From Impatiens glandulifera (lineage: Eukaryota > Streptophyta > Magnoliopsida > Ericales > Balsaminaceae): a stretch of DNA of 64,000 nt. Both the position numbers and the translations under genes were made by a program. Within the stretch, counting starts at the first letter, position 1; each line of letters begins with the position of its first letter. The notes below the pieces were generated by a model that was not told the DNA's origin, did no database searches, and saw nothing but the letters and a program-made list of their open reading frames with translations. The stretch is taken from assembly GCF_907164915.1 (NCBI RefSeq), contig NC_061867.1, forward strand, positions 33,105,751 to 33,169,750, given 5' to 3'. This document shows positions 1-10,123 of the stretch, in pieces.

Positions 1-16
1 TGTTGATCTTGACTGA
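1..16 (+). pseudogene. Last codons of copia RNase H (element A)
   Basis: Frame 2 reads V-D-L-D then TGA at 14-16. This matches the RNase H end of element B on the other strand (GLVDLD before its stop near 10993) and of G (GLVDLN). Downstream sequence also matches B, so this is the pol terminus. Confidence 0.6.
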
Positions 17-833
17 TTTTATTATAAGCATGAACTGAGGGGGAACCTATTGTTCAAATGAAAATGGACAGACAAGTAGATAAAGGTCTCAATACGTCCA
101 ATGGATCAATAATTTAAGAAGCATAACTACTTAGATGTATGTCTACTAAAGTAGTTTTTATCTTCTCTTGAATTCATGTCTTGGTTAATAACCTACGCAG
201 TTAGACGTTGACGTCTATTAGACATTTGATGTTTATAAGACTAGAGCAATTGGTAACTCACGTTTAACCGAACACACGTCTAGCACGTGGTGCTTATGCG
301 TAATTAGACGTTTTAAGTCTAATAGACTTGTGACCGTCTATAAGACAAGCGTGATTAGATGTTGACGTCTAATAGACACATTTCCAATTTAGAAGTAAAT
401 ATTGTGGAAAGTAAATTAGACGTCTAAATACTTGTGTACTTAGACTTTTCATCTTCTGCTATTGGGACAGCTGTCCTCTGTCCCTGTATCTGTCCATGTA
501 CTTTTCCTGCAAAAAATAAACTATTCACTTCTCAAATGGATTGAGGACATGTGTCTTTCAATGTTTAAAAGAGTGACTAAATATTTTGATAACTTTTAAC
601 TATACGTTTAATATTAATAGTACTCTTTCATGATTAATATTAAATGATAGCTGTGTCTCTTGGGAATAGGGTTCTGAAATTTTTGACGGTTCATATAATC
701 ATGAAGTTAATAGTCACACATTAGTCTTCTTGTATTTAATAATCGGTAATACTCAAAGGGTTGAGTATCTCTGAATCCTCGTTTTATCTCTCTAGAATTT
801 GAATCGCCAAGATCCTATGTTCATCTTGCTAAT
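17..833 (+). promoter_or_regulatory. Pol-ORF2 spacer with TAGAC palindromes and candidate ORF2 promoter
   Basis: There is no coding signal here. Positions 190-440 hold scattered TAGACGT...ACGTCTA palindromes, the motif that forms the arrays in this element's LTR. At 682-701 the motif TTGACGGTTCATATAATC recurs in element B (about 10280-10299, minus strand), with a TATA-like core about 140 bp before the ORF2 ATG. At 749-768 an inverted repeat, ATACTC-aaagggtt-GAGTAT, also recurs in B (10212-10231). Conservation between two copies suggests a promoter for a separate ORF2 transcript. Function is inferred; shared ancestry alone could explain the similarity. Confidence 0.4.
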
Positions 834-1562
834 ATGTTTTCTCTCTCTCCAAAATCTCTTCAAATAGACTTTAAGTCTGAATCCTCTTTAGTGATTCCAG
901 AAATGATTTCTATGTTTGAATCTCTAAAAGCTTCTGGGCTCAAGAAATTTCTTCATACCCACTGCATTTTTCACGAACAGGCGGTTCGTGAATTATTTAA
1001 AACTGCTGGTTTTTATCATAACAAGTACATTCGTGCGAATGTACTTGGCAAGAATATCTGCTTCTCTAAAGAAACATTCGACATGTTCTTCAGACTTCCA
1101 ACTGAAGGGATCCATGAGTTTCCTTCTTCCTCCAATGAAATTCTGTTTGAGATGACGCTCATTTTCTCAGATCAATACTTCGAAGGGCAACTCCTTCCGG
1201 TCGAATCTCACAAAAAGAGTAACTGTCTGAAGGTTGAGTATGCCCTACTCAACGACATCATCTTAAAATACATTATTGTGAAGGACTCTTCCTACATCTA
1301 ATGTACGAAATTCTTTAAAATAATGATGGCAATCACAAGAGGTGTAGCCATCAACTAGTTGAAATTCCTCTTCAACAATCTGGTAAAAATGATTTCCTCT
1401 CAAAAGAAGATCTTCAGATACGATGCTCCCCTTAGCGCATTCCTTTGTTGTCTCCTCGCTAAACCTGGTCACGGGTTTCAGTTCAATCCAATTAAAGTCC
1501 TGAACAGTCCGAGGGTTCTCGACTATGTTCTTCGGGTGGGTAGGCTCAGGTCAAAGAAATGA
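834..1562 (+). pseudogene. Accessory ORF2 of copia element A (two premature stops)
   Basis: About 242 codons in one frame, interrupted by TAA at 1299-1301 and TAG at 1356-1358. The protein begins MFSLSPKSLQIDFKSE and aligns along its length with the intact 259-aa ORF2 of element B. Shared blocks are LQIDF, MFESLKASGLKKF, LLNDII and NxxKVLNxxRVLDYVLRVGRL. It has none of the gag, protease, integrase, RT or RNase H motifs and no evident signal peptide or membrane segment. Its place between pol and the 3' LTR is where some copia elements carry an env-like ORF, but it does not look like an envelope protein. I do not know its function. It resembles, from memory, the 'putative plant transposon protein' class annotated in asterid genomes. 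It ends about 300 bp before the polypurine tract. Confidence 0.7.
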
Positions 1563-1863
1563 AATAGGGAAGCCTGTAACTCGGCTTTAAGTTTAGCTCT
1601 AGACATGGCCGTAGACTCCATTTCCGAATGATGTTAAAAAGGGGGAAAGAAAGGGAAAAAAATTAGCCTTAGATCTAGGGGGAAGGAAATCTTTTGATAT
1701 TTTTGGGAAAGGAAATCTGTTGATGTTTTTGAATGTTTTATTTCTGTGTTTACTTTTGAAAAATATTCCTGTTGTTTCAAATCAAGAAGGAAAGTTTTAA
1801 TTGTTGTGCAAAGTCTTATACTATTATAATCTTTTAATTGTGCAAAGTTTTAACATCATCATC

Positions 1864-1877
1864 AAAAAGGGAGAAAT
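1864..1877 (+). other. Polypurine tract of element A
   Basis: AAAAAGGGAGAAAT lies directly before the LTR start TGTTGGG. The same 14-mer precedes the LTR at 63359, and near-copies in reverse complement precede the LTRs ending at 9112, 38626 and 56244. It would prime plus-strand DNA synthesis. Confidence 0.85.
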
Positions 1878-2039
1878 TGTTGGGTCAAATTATTTTGACT
1901 AAGGGTCAAACAATTATGACTAACGGTATTTTGATGATGAACTTGTGTAAAACTTAAATAAAAAGGAAATTAAGCTGACTAATTGTTTTTGTGCAGGTGC
2001 ATCAAAACGTGCTAAGTTAGACTTAGCCTGAATCTGGTT

Positions 2040-2860
2040 CATTAGACGTATTGGTTATTAGACGTAGTTAGACGTGCAACTTAACAGACGTAGTTAGACG
2101 TGCAGTCTAACAGACGTAGTTAGACGTGCGATCTTACAAACACGTAGTTAGACGTGCAGTCTAACAGACGTAGTTAGACGTGCAGTCTAACATATACTTA
2201 GTTAGACGTGCAGTCTAACAGACGTAGTTAGACGTGCAGTCTAACAGACGTAGTTAGACATGCAGTCTAACAGATACGTAGTTAGACGTGTAGTCTAACA
2301 GACGTAGTTAGACGTGTAGTCTAACAGATACGTAGTTAGACGTACAGTCTAACAGAGTAGTTAGACGTGCAATCTAACAGATACGTAGTTAGACGTGCAG
2401 TCTAACAGACGTAGTTAGACGTGCAGTCTAACTGACGTAGTTAGACGTGCAGTCTAACATACGTAGTTAGACGTGCAGTCTAACAAATACGTAGTTAGAC
2501 GTGCAATCTAATAGACGTAGTTAGACGTGCAGTCTAATAGATACATAGTTAAACATGCAGTCTAATAGATGTTGTTAGACGTGCAGTCTACAGTCTAACA
2601 CTAACAGACTTAGTTAGATGTGCAATCTAACAGATGTAGTTAGACGTGTAGTCTAACAAATACGTAGTTAGACGTGCAATCTAATAGACGTAGTTAGACG
2701 TGTAGTCTAACAGATACATAGTTAAACATGCAGTCTAACAGACGTTGTTAGATGTGCAGTCTAACAGACGTAGTTAGACGTGCAGTCTAACAGACTTAGT
2801 TAGACGTGCAATCTAATAGACGTAGTTAGACGTGCAGTTTAACAGATGAAAGTTAGATGC
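2040..2860 (+). repeat. Palindromic tandem array in U3 of LTR A
   Basis: Roughly 30 tandem units of about 26-28 bp. The core is GTTAGAC-GTGCA-GTCTAAC: perfect 7-bp inverted arms around a 5-nt loop, followed by the spacer AGACGTA or AGATACGTA. The ACGT cores resemble bZIP sites. Drift is mild (GTGTA, ATGCA loops). Irregular relatives of the unit continue to about 3000. The array sits over 400 bp upstream of the LTR TATA box, within U3. Confidence 0.9.
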
Positions 2861-3296
2861 AAGGAGTCTAACTCCTTCAGGTTAGTCTGAAGGGACACGT
2901 AGTTAGACGTGTCGTCTAACTCCATTAGACTTGGTGGTCTAATGGATCCTACTATTAGACGGGGGCGTCTAACTTCATTAGACTTGCAGTCTAATGCCTT
3001 GCTTTAGCAATTGCTTGATGTTAGCATCCGTCTACCCACGATCAACTATCTGTACGCTACTCTTGCTCCACTAATCCGTACAGATCAGTACGACAACCAG
3101 TTCCATCCAATGAATTAATGCCACGTAAGCAAATATTCTTCCCACCACTTGTTTCTTGTAGGACAATCATAGAAGAATATTCGTCGTTCTACCAGATTGG
3201 TACGACCATGATCCTTGTGTAAAGTTTCTACTATACCTCTCCAATGGGTGTTGGCCACGTATCACTGTAGAAGATTCGACCGTTGGTACCTGTTCT

Positions 3297-3306
3297 CTAT
3301 TTAAAG
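3297..3306 (+). promoter_or_regulatory. LTR A TATA box
   Basis: CTATTTAAAG is followed by GATCCTCAAGGACAA. The same arrangement is present in LTR I in reverse complement (54830-54853). It is the probable core promoter for the genomic transcript. Confidence 0.6.
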
Positions 3307-3999
3307 ATCCTCAAGGACAACAGACGAATAGACGAAGATAGAGAGAACACACGAATCACACGCTAGTCTGCCGAACTTACAATCGTTCTTACGAAGTGCT
3401 TTCTTGCTTACTGTATTTTATATAAAGAGAGAGATAGAATCAAAGTATTGTCTAGCTGAGTGATATTCTTCAATATACTGTAAGTTGAGCAGAGTCTGTT
3501 CTGTTCAACAGTGATCTAGCTTTGAAATTGTATTTGATTCTAAGAAAAGTATAGTGAATCCTTCCGGTGGTTGGAAGAAGGGGTGACGTATGAGAGTTTT
3601 GCTCCGAACATCCATAAACAACTCTCTGTGTCTTTTTCATTATGTCCTTCATTCTTGTGTTCGTTCTTAGCTTCAAACCCAAGCAAACGTTTCCGCACTT
3701 GAATTGCTTCAGGAGTTTGCAAAGATTTATGAAGAATAGAAAGTGATATAAATCTCTAATAGGATTTCTATCAATCCGTTTTCAAGAAGTTGTCATCAAT
3801 AGTTAGACCTCTGTCTCTATTGGTGTCACCGATCCTTTCAGAGACTACTCTGTGTTGGTTTCACTAACAAAAGATAATATATATACAAAGAACAGAGGAA
3901 CTCGTTTCGGTGTTCATAGAATGTTTCTCAATACATCTCAACCTTGAACGACTATAAAAAGGTTGAAGATTATCAAACAAGAAGAAAATGAGAAATTCT

Positions 4000-4640
4000 T
4001 CATGTTTATCAAAAGATAGAAAGCTGTCGCTGAAGAAATCAATTCCCTCCCAAGAGAACAACGTTAGATCGATATGATCTTGGATAACGTTAACAAACGA
4101 TATTTTGTTGGATTCGCCATCAAAACCTTCTAAAACATGAAGAAATTGATAAAAACCAACAATAACCTCGATGACGCTGTCGAGAAAGAAGGGAGAGTGG
4201 GAAAAGTATTCAAAGCTACCCACCTCCCAATCGTTTCTCGAGAAAAAAAAAGACAGAAGTAGACCAAGTAACCACTTCTAGGCAAGAGCAATCGCCTCAA
4301 AAGACGAGCCCATGTAAGCCGCCACAGCCTAAGACAGGTTCAACCACTCCTACCGAAGATACACCTTTGAAGGCACCTAGACCTCTTAAAGTCTTTGATG
4401 ACCTAGAAATGCTTTAAGTCAAGTGATGAAGATTCTCCAATAAAAGAATCTTATGAAATCCCTTTTCCCAAAAATAGACAGACCAAATGAGAATGCTTGG
4501 TGTGACTACCACCAAGCAAAGGGCCATGCTACAAATAACTTTAGTTCCCTCAAACATCTGTTCTAGGACTTGATTGATCATAACATGATTTCGAAGTCCG
4601 AAATAACAAAGAATCAACTACCGAATCATCAAATCAACAT
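4000..4640 (+). pseudogene. Gypsy gag C-terminal remnant
   Basis: Around 4500 the frame reads WCDYHQAKGHATNN, then LKHL and DLIDHNMISK. This is the CDYHxxxGHxTxxC knuckle-like segment that Tat-type gag proteins carry before protease; here the final Cys is lost and a TAG interrupts the run. Upstream, 4230-4400 gives Pro/Thr/Lys-rich linker sequence (TPLKAPRPLKVFDDLE). Several stops make it non-functional. The 119-aa reading frame on the opposite strand at 3864-4223 is taken as chance. Confidence 0.55.
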
Positions 4641-4778
4641 ACTCACCACCGATGAAGCATCCCTTGACATTAACGCGTTACTGGACCTAATCCATAACAC
4701 CAACCAGAGATCAACATGATCGATCCCTAGACCAAAGACAAGTCCAAATCCTATTCTGGTAAGACTTCTAAATGGTGG

Positions 4779-5854
4779 ATGTCGAAAACAACTTTCCACA
4801 TTTATGCCCCGATAGACATTGCAACAACACATGGTGGAATGGATTTCCAACCTAGTTTCTTGAAGTCCATACCGGCTAATGTGCCATCCACTTCCCAACT
4901 TCCTATAAGAACTAGAAGGGAAAATGAGCCTAGAGCTCTTAACCCAGGAGACAGTCTCCTAAATCAATTGAAAAGGAAAAATGCTAACATTTCTATTTGG
5001 GAAATCCTAATGTACTCTATCGAACATAGTAAGGCAGTTCTCAATGAGTTAAGCAAGAACAATTCCCCTGCTAACACCATCCCTAAAGAACTAGTAGGTA
5101 TCATATCCGCCAGTTCATAACATAAACTGATCGACTTTGAAGACAATGATCTTCCATTTGCCGAATTAAACCATGATAAGACCCTTTACATTTCTGTGCA
5201 AATGGAGGGAAGACTATTCCAATGGTCATGATAGACTATGGATCCGCTCTCAATATATGTCCTTAAAGGACTCTTGAGAAGATTGGAGTATCCCGAGACA
5301 AGATCATAACGTCTAATTTGTGTGTCGAAGGTTTTGACAGCTCTCGCCGGGAGATCATGGGTTGCCTAAAGTGCACCATCCGAGTAGCCAACATACCCTT
5401 TAAAGTTGACTTTTGTGTCATCAACATGCAACCTTCTTATAACTTGATATTAGGAAGACCATGGCTACATCAATCTAAGGCTTTAGCCTCTACCCTACAT
5501 AAAAAACCCATGTTTGTCGCCAACGACCAAGTTATCATAGTCAACGGGGCAATTGACACCACAACAGTCATTGGGTCTACCCACATTGACACCCTTAAGG
5601 TTGAACTAAGCGGGTTTGAGATATGTCCAATTCTCTCAAAAGGTAAAGACTCATCCAAACACCCTGACTTTAGTATGTTTAGCCTCCCCTCCATTATAAT
5701 GATGTACATAATGAGATATTTCCCTAGCATGGGATTAGACCCGAATGCCAATGACATGCCATCATTTTCGAAACCATGTTGTAGCATGGATTACCACGGT
5801 CTGGGATATGTCCTTACAAGATTCAAAGAGAAACAATGCATAAATGTTCCATAA
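4779..5854 (+). pseudogene. Gypsy (Tat-like) aspartic protease region
   Basis: The first part, 4779-5120, ends with sequence like the Tat segment before protease (ISIWEILMYSIEHSKAVLNE, then IPKELVGIIS). The active-site region lies near 5215-5260 and reads IPMVMIDYGSALNICP, so the usual D-N/S-G-S catalytic motif has become D-Y-G-S. The second open part, 5318-5854 (178 aa), contains NLILGRPWLH, the second conserved protease block, and STLHKK. Frames change between the two parts. The changed active site and the breaks suggest a dead protease. Confidence 0.7.
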
Positions 5855-6000
5855 ATCTTAAATGAATAGTTCATTCGTTATGAACAAAGCACCCTATGCT
5901 TTGACTTCCCCGAACCCTTTACCAATCGGATTTATAAAGACGTTTTTCAAGTCTCGAAATATTTTTAGACTGTCCTCATAATCCTAATCCCTTTGTTTGT

Positions 6001-6800
6001 ATGATTAGGAAAAGAATGGACTATTGGCGTGATTCCCTAGAAAACTTGGCTAAGATTCCCGAAACAACTAATCTAGCTAAAAAATCTAGCCCTCTCGGTT
6101 CTCAAGAAACTGACTCCATTTCATTCGTCGATACTGTGATCAATGAAAGTAGAAGTCTTTCTCCTCTCATATGTAGAGATATGTTAAATACTATATATTG
6201 TAAAAACCCTAAGAGATCATATTTTTTTTACATGTAATAAACCCATCGATGTAACACAACAAGTAGACTTCGAATCTATGAGTAAAAATGATCTTACCTT
6301 TTACTCTGACTTGAATTTCGAAACCAAACACTTCTTAGAAATTAAGGATGAGATTGTCCCCATCGCGGAAAAGATAATTAAAACCAATTTAAACATAGAA
6401 GACGATCCTCAGATTGCACTAATCGGCCAAAGCTTAAGCCCACGAGAACGTTTAGAGATATTTGAGCTATTGAAAGCCAACAAAGACGTCTTTGCCTAGT
6501 CTTACAAGGACATGATATGAATTGATCCAAAGATCACACGAAATCACATTTCTCTGTATCCCAACGCTAAACCTGTAAAAAAAAGCTCAAACAGATGAAA
6601 GAGGAAGTCGTGAACAAAATCCGAGAAGAAGTCCGAAAGCAACTTGAAGCTGGATTTCTCGAGGTAATGGAATATCCTACATGATTTGCTAACATAGTTC
6701 CTGTCTTGATGATAGACGGGAATCTACGCGTATGCGTAGATTATCGGGATCTAAATAAGGCCACCCTTAAAGATCACTTCCCTCTACCACACATTAACTA
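6001..6800 (+). pseudogene. Gypsy protease-RT linker and RT start
   Basis: 6001-6237 is an open linker without recognised motifs. 6278-6499 ends in LFELLKANKDVFA-like sequence, the normal approach to gypsy RT. 6530-6800 reads DPKITRNHISL, then VRKQLEAGFLEV, then [24 protein letters not shown], the first conserved RT block. A TGA replaces an expected Trp near 6684 and a frameshift lies near 6580. Homology stops at about 6800, well before the catalytic Y-x-D-D. Confidence 0.75.
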
Positions 6801-7380
6801 AAAATTCTAAATTTTAACTCTTGCTTCAGCTTATCTTTATGAGTTGCTTCGGCAAAATAAATTCAACAAAAAAATTTTACAATAATTTTAAAATATGTAT
6901 TAAATGTGCCTTATACTTAATAAATAAGAGATAAAAATATAAATTATTTTATTAATAAATTTATATAATATATTGAGAAAAAATTTGGATAAGAAATTTA
7001 ATTATTTATATTATATAACGTTATATATATATATATATCATTATTTACGGAAATATTTTTATTTAATATTAGTATAAGAGATATAATTATTTTTATTATA
7101 TTTTTTATATGAGTATGAAGAATTTATATAATTGTAAGCACTAAAAATTTACATACCATATTTATAAATTTCAAAATAATTATTTTAATTATTTTTGAAT
7201 AAATAAAATCAAAATAATTTCAAAACCTAATTAAACAATTAATTGGATTAATTATTGTGATAATTAAATCCTAATTAATTAATGATAATGGCCAAAGAAA
7301 AAAAAATAATTTGGCATAAATGTTGTACCAATTTTTATCCCAAATTAATTTTATTAAAATTAAAGATAATTAAAATAAAC
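6801..7380. other. AT-rich stretch without gene
   Basis: Strongly AT-rich, with short (AT)n runs near 7020. I see no ORF, no LTR end and no repeat unit. It lies between the truncated gypsy RT and the outer end of element B's 3' LTR, so it holds the left insertion flank of B. Confidence 0.6.
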
Positions 7381-9112
7381 TGATAGGATTGGTGTAATCA
7401 ATAGAGACGGAGGTCTTACTATTGATAACAACTTCGGACAAACGGATTGATAGAAATCCTGTTAGGGATTAATATCTCTTTATATTCTTCGCAAACCTTC
7501 ACAAACACTTGAAACGATTCAAGTGTGGAATTATTTTTCAGGGTTTGAAGCCTTGAACCAATGAATAATGTAAGACAAAAGGAAAGAACACAACAATATG
7601 TTTATGGATTTTTGGAACTAACTCTCATACATCACACTTTCTTCCAACAACCGGAAGGATTTCACTAAACTTCTTGAATCAAATACAATTCACTAAATAA
7701 CTAGCACTCCGTTGAATAGAACATACTCTGTTCAACTTACAATATGACTAAGAATATCTCTCAGCCAGAACAATGTTTTTGATTCTCTCTCTTGAACTTG
7801 AGTATGATGTACAATCAGTAAGTGCAAGAGTGATTTAGTAATTCATGAGTAATGTGAGAAGAGTAACTTGTAATTCTTTTGGAAGATTTGTTCGTTGTCC
7901 TTGAGCAGATAAATTTAGTGGAAGTACACCAACGGTCAAATCTTTTGTATGGACACGTGGCATGCACCCATAGGATGGCCGCCTAAAAGACAGAGTACAA
8001 CAGGCTCTGTGCTTCTGGAACGTGGCCGTACTGAACGGTAGTGCACGGAATATCCTTTTGCAACTGTCCTGTACTGAACAAGTAGTGGGAGGAATATTTG
8101 CGTACGTGGAGTTCATTTATTTGATGCAAATAGCTAGCGTACTGAACTACAAGAGAAAGTGGAGCAAGAGTAGCGTACAACTAGTTGATCGTGGGTGTCT
8201 ACGTATGCTGAAGTGAGGCATTAGACGAGCTCCATTAGATTATCAAGTCTAATAGAGTTAGACGCTAACGTCTATTAGAGAGATCCATTAGACTGACACG
8301 TCTAATGGAGTTAGACTGCAACGTCTAACTACGCATCCCATTAGACTACCACGTCTAATGGAGTTAGACTATAACGTTAACCTTACATCACTTCAGACTA
8401 ATCTGAAAGAGTTAGACTTGCACGTCTAATAACGTATCTATTAGACTGAAATGTCTAACTACGTATCCGTTAGACAAGTACGTCTAACTGCGTATCTATT
8501 AGACTGGTACGTCTAACTGCTTATCTGTTAGATTAGCACGTCTAACTACGTATCTGTTAGAATATCACGTCTAACTACGTATCTGTTAGACTGGAACGTC
8601 TAACTACGTATCTGTTAGACTAACACGTCTAACTACGTATCTGTTAGACTGGCACATCTAACTACGTATCTGTTAGACTGGCACGTCTAACTACGTATCT
8701 GTTAGACTGACACATCTAACTACATATTTGTTAGATTGACACGTCTAACTACATATCTGTTAGACTAGCACTTTTAACTATGTATTTGTTAGACTGACAC
8801 GTCTAACTACGTATCTGTTAGACTGGCACGTCTAACTACGTATCTGTTAGACTAACACGTCTAACTACGTATCTGTTAGACTAGCACATATAACTACGTA
8901 TATGTTAGATTGGTACATCTAACTACATATCTGTTAGACTGATATATCTAACTACGTAACACGTCTAATTAGCCTACTTAGACCGCGTCTAACTTAGCCA
9001 ATCTAATCCACCTGCATAGAAACAATCAGACGACTTATCTTCTTTTAATCATAGTTAAGTTTTAGTCATACATTATCAAAATAAAGTTAATCAAATAAAA
9101 TTTGACCCAACA
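7381..9112 (-). repeat. 3' LTR of element B (1732 bp)
   Basis: Bounded on the + strand by TGATAGG and CCCAACA, which in the element's sense is TGTTGGG...CCTATCA. It adjoins a polypurine tract at 9113-9126. It shares its whole layout with the LTR at 23705-25391: palindromic array, CAACGGTC block, TATA-like TAAATTTAT near 7910, and the segment with TTCCAACAACCGGAAGG. Confidence 0.9.
8225..8955 (-). repeat. Palindromic tandem array in B 3' LTR
   Basis: About 20 regular units of 29 bp plus irregular ones. On the + strand the unit is GTTAGAC-TGGCAC-GTCTAAC (7-bp arms, 6-nt loop) followed by TACGTATCT. The first 150 bp hold a related but longer unit, with CCATTAGAC...GTCTAATGG palindromes. It sits in U3. 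Confidence 0.9.
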
Positions 9113-9126
9113 ATTTCCCCCCTTTT
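9113..9126 (-). other. Polypurine tract of element B
   Basis: The sense-strand reading is AAAAGGGGGGAAAT, directly before the LTR start TGTTGGG. The adjacent CATCATC is shared with elements A, G and I. Confidence 0.85.
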
Positions 9127-9343
9127 GATGATGTTAAAACTTAGTTAACTGATGAAAAACATATAATCACAATTAGAAATATAATCACAATTAGCAAAGT
9201 AGCAAATAATATATTCATACTTTCAAAATATTAGGAGATACATATCATGATCGAAATTTTTTCAAATAAAACAACAAAAGATGCAAAAGATTTTCTCCCC
9301 CCTAAATCTAAGGCTATATCATTCCTTTTCCCCCTTTTTAACA

Positions 9344-10123
9344 TCATCGAAAGGGAAGATTCCTACTGATCATTTTCGGCCAGAAAGAACTCCCGATTTT
9401 TTTCTTTTGTTTGAGCCTCCTTGCTTGGACAATGTAGTCAAGAACCTTTTGATAGTTCAAGACCCTTGTTGATTTGATGAGGATCCCAGGTCCCCCAACA
9501 CTAGAAATGATAAAAGGAAGGAACATGCTGAGCAGAGCAGCATATCCAGGGGACCTCCTTTCAAACATCCCCACAAGGTTGTGGAAAATGACCCTCGACC
9601 AATTGATTTCTGTCCACTTAGTGATAGCAATCATCATCTCGAAGACCATCTTTGAGTAATGGTTAGAACATCCCTTGTCCAGAAGGGATCGGGAAATGAT
9701 GTCGTTGAGCAAAGAAAACTCAACTTTCAAAGAGGACCATAGTCTGGAGTTATTGACAGGAACCAAAGTTCCATCAAGAAAAGTGTCGGAGAAGACAAGT
9801 CCCATTTCAGACAGGACTTCTTCTGAAGACTTTGGGAACTCGGATATCCCCTCGGTCAAAAGATTGAATAATTGAGCGAAAGACTCTTCAGTGAAAGCTA
9901 CGATATCATCAAATATTTTGGCTGCGACGAGCATGCCGCCGTAGAGATCAATATTTTTGAAAACTTCACGAACCTCAGGTTCATGAATGACGATGGGAGC
10001 CTTGAGGAATTTCTCAAGACCTGAAGCTTTGAGTGATTCAAATATAGCTACCATATCACGAATTTCCATCAATGATACAAAGTAGAAGTCAATTTGAAGC
10101 GTGGATGGTATAATAGAACCCAT
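9344..10123 (-). CDS. Accessory ORF2 of copia element B, intact (259 aa)
   Basis: The only long ORF2 copy without stops. The protein begins MGSIIPSTLQIDFYF. Its conserved blocks, also seen in A, G, H and I, are MVAIFESLKASGLEKFL (residues ~25-41), a segment with FDDIVAFTEESFAQLF (~70-85), LLNDIISRSLL (~138-148), an MxAIT...INWSRVIFHNLVGM block (~164-188), and ILIKSTRVLNYQKVLDYI (~215-232) before a basic tail (RRLKQKKK). It looks like a soluble, mostly helical protein with a basic C-terminus. There is no catalytic motif and no zinc knuckle. It lies 0.87 kb after the RNase H stop and 0.2 kb before the polypurine tract. It stays open while gag and RT of the same element are broken, which may hint at constraint or simply be luck. 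Function unknown; a nucleic-acid-binding or anti-silencing role is conjecture. Confidence 0.65.
   Translation of the reverse strand: MGSIIPSTLQIDFYFVSLMEIRDMVAIFESLKASGLEKFLKAPIVIHEPEVREVFKNIDLYGGMLVAAKIFDDIVAFTEESFAQLFNLLTEGISEFPKSSEEVLSEMGLVFSDTFLDGTLVPVNNSRLWSSLKVEFSLLNDIISRSLLDKGCSNHYSKMVFEMMIAITKWTEINWSRVIFHNLVGMFERRSPGYAALLSMFLPFIISSVGGPGILIKSTRVLNYQKVLDYIVQARRLKQKKKIGSSFWPKMISRNLPFR

Larger units (their letters stand above)
1..3840 (+). mobile_element. Copia element A, 3' part (pol end, ORF2, 3' LTR)
   Basis: A Ty1/copia retrotransposon enters from the left edge. It shows, in order, the last codons of RNase H, a 0.8-kb spacer, the accessory ORF2, a polypurine tract and a complete LTR running TGTTGGG to CCTTTCA. 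The order matches minus-strand element B (RNase H stop 10993, ORF2 9344-10123, LTR 7381-9112). That two copies share it shows ORF2 belongs to the element. gag, protease, integrase and RT lie outside the window, so the target duplication cannot be tested. Confidence 0.85.
1878..3840 (+). repeat. 3' LTR of element A (1963 bp)
   Basis: Begins TGTTGGG after the polypurine tract and ends GATCCTTTCA. The end matches the LTR termini of B and I (GATCCTATCA in the element's sense). Contents in order: U3 start, the palindromic tandem array, a conserved block with CAACGGTC-like sequence, a TATA motif at 3297, and an R/U5 part with the GGGGTGACGTA-type segment seen in all LTRs of the window. Confidence 0.85.
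3841..6800 (+). mobile_element. Decayed Tat-like Ty3/gypsy element, gag to RT
   Basis: Fragments follow the gypsy order gag-protease-RT on the + strand with many stops and frameshifts. No LTR is visible. The left end abuts LTR A exactly. The coding signal stops inside RT near 6800, where AT-rich DNA begins. It is therefore truncated at both ends, and the left limit may reflect insertion of element A into it. Confidence 0.7.

Noticed and set aside
834..1562. ORF2 as an envelope-like protein
   Set aside because: The position fits, but the A and B proteins show no signal peptide, transmembrane segment or cysteine pattern expected of an envelope.
3864..4223. 119-aa minus-strand frame
   Set aside because: Opposite to decayed gypsy gag sequence; no motif, no relative elsewhere in the window.
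8225..8955. Regular repeats with spacers resembling a CRISPR array
   Set aside because: The whole 29-bp unit, including the 'spacer', repeats; the array lies inside an LTR of a plant copia element, and no cas genes are present.
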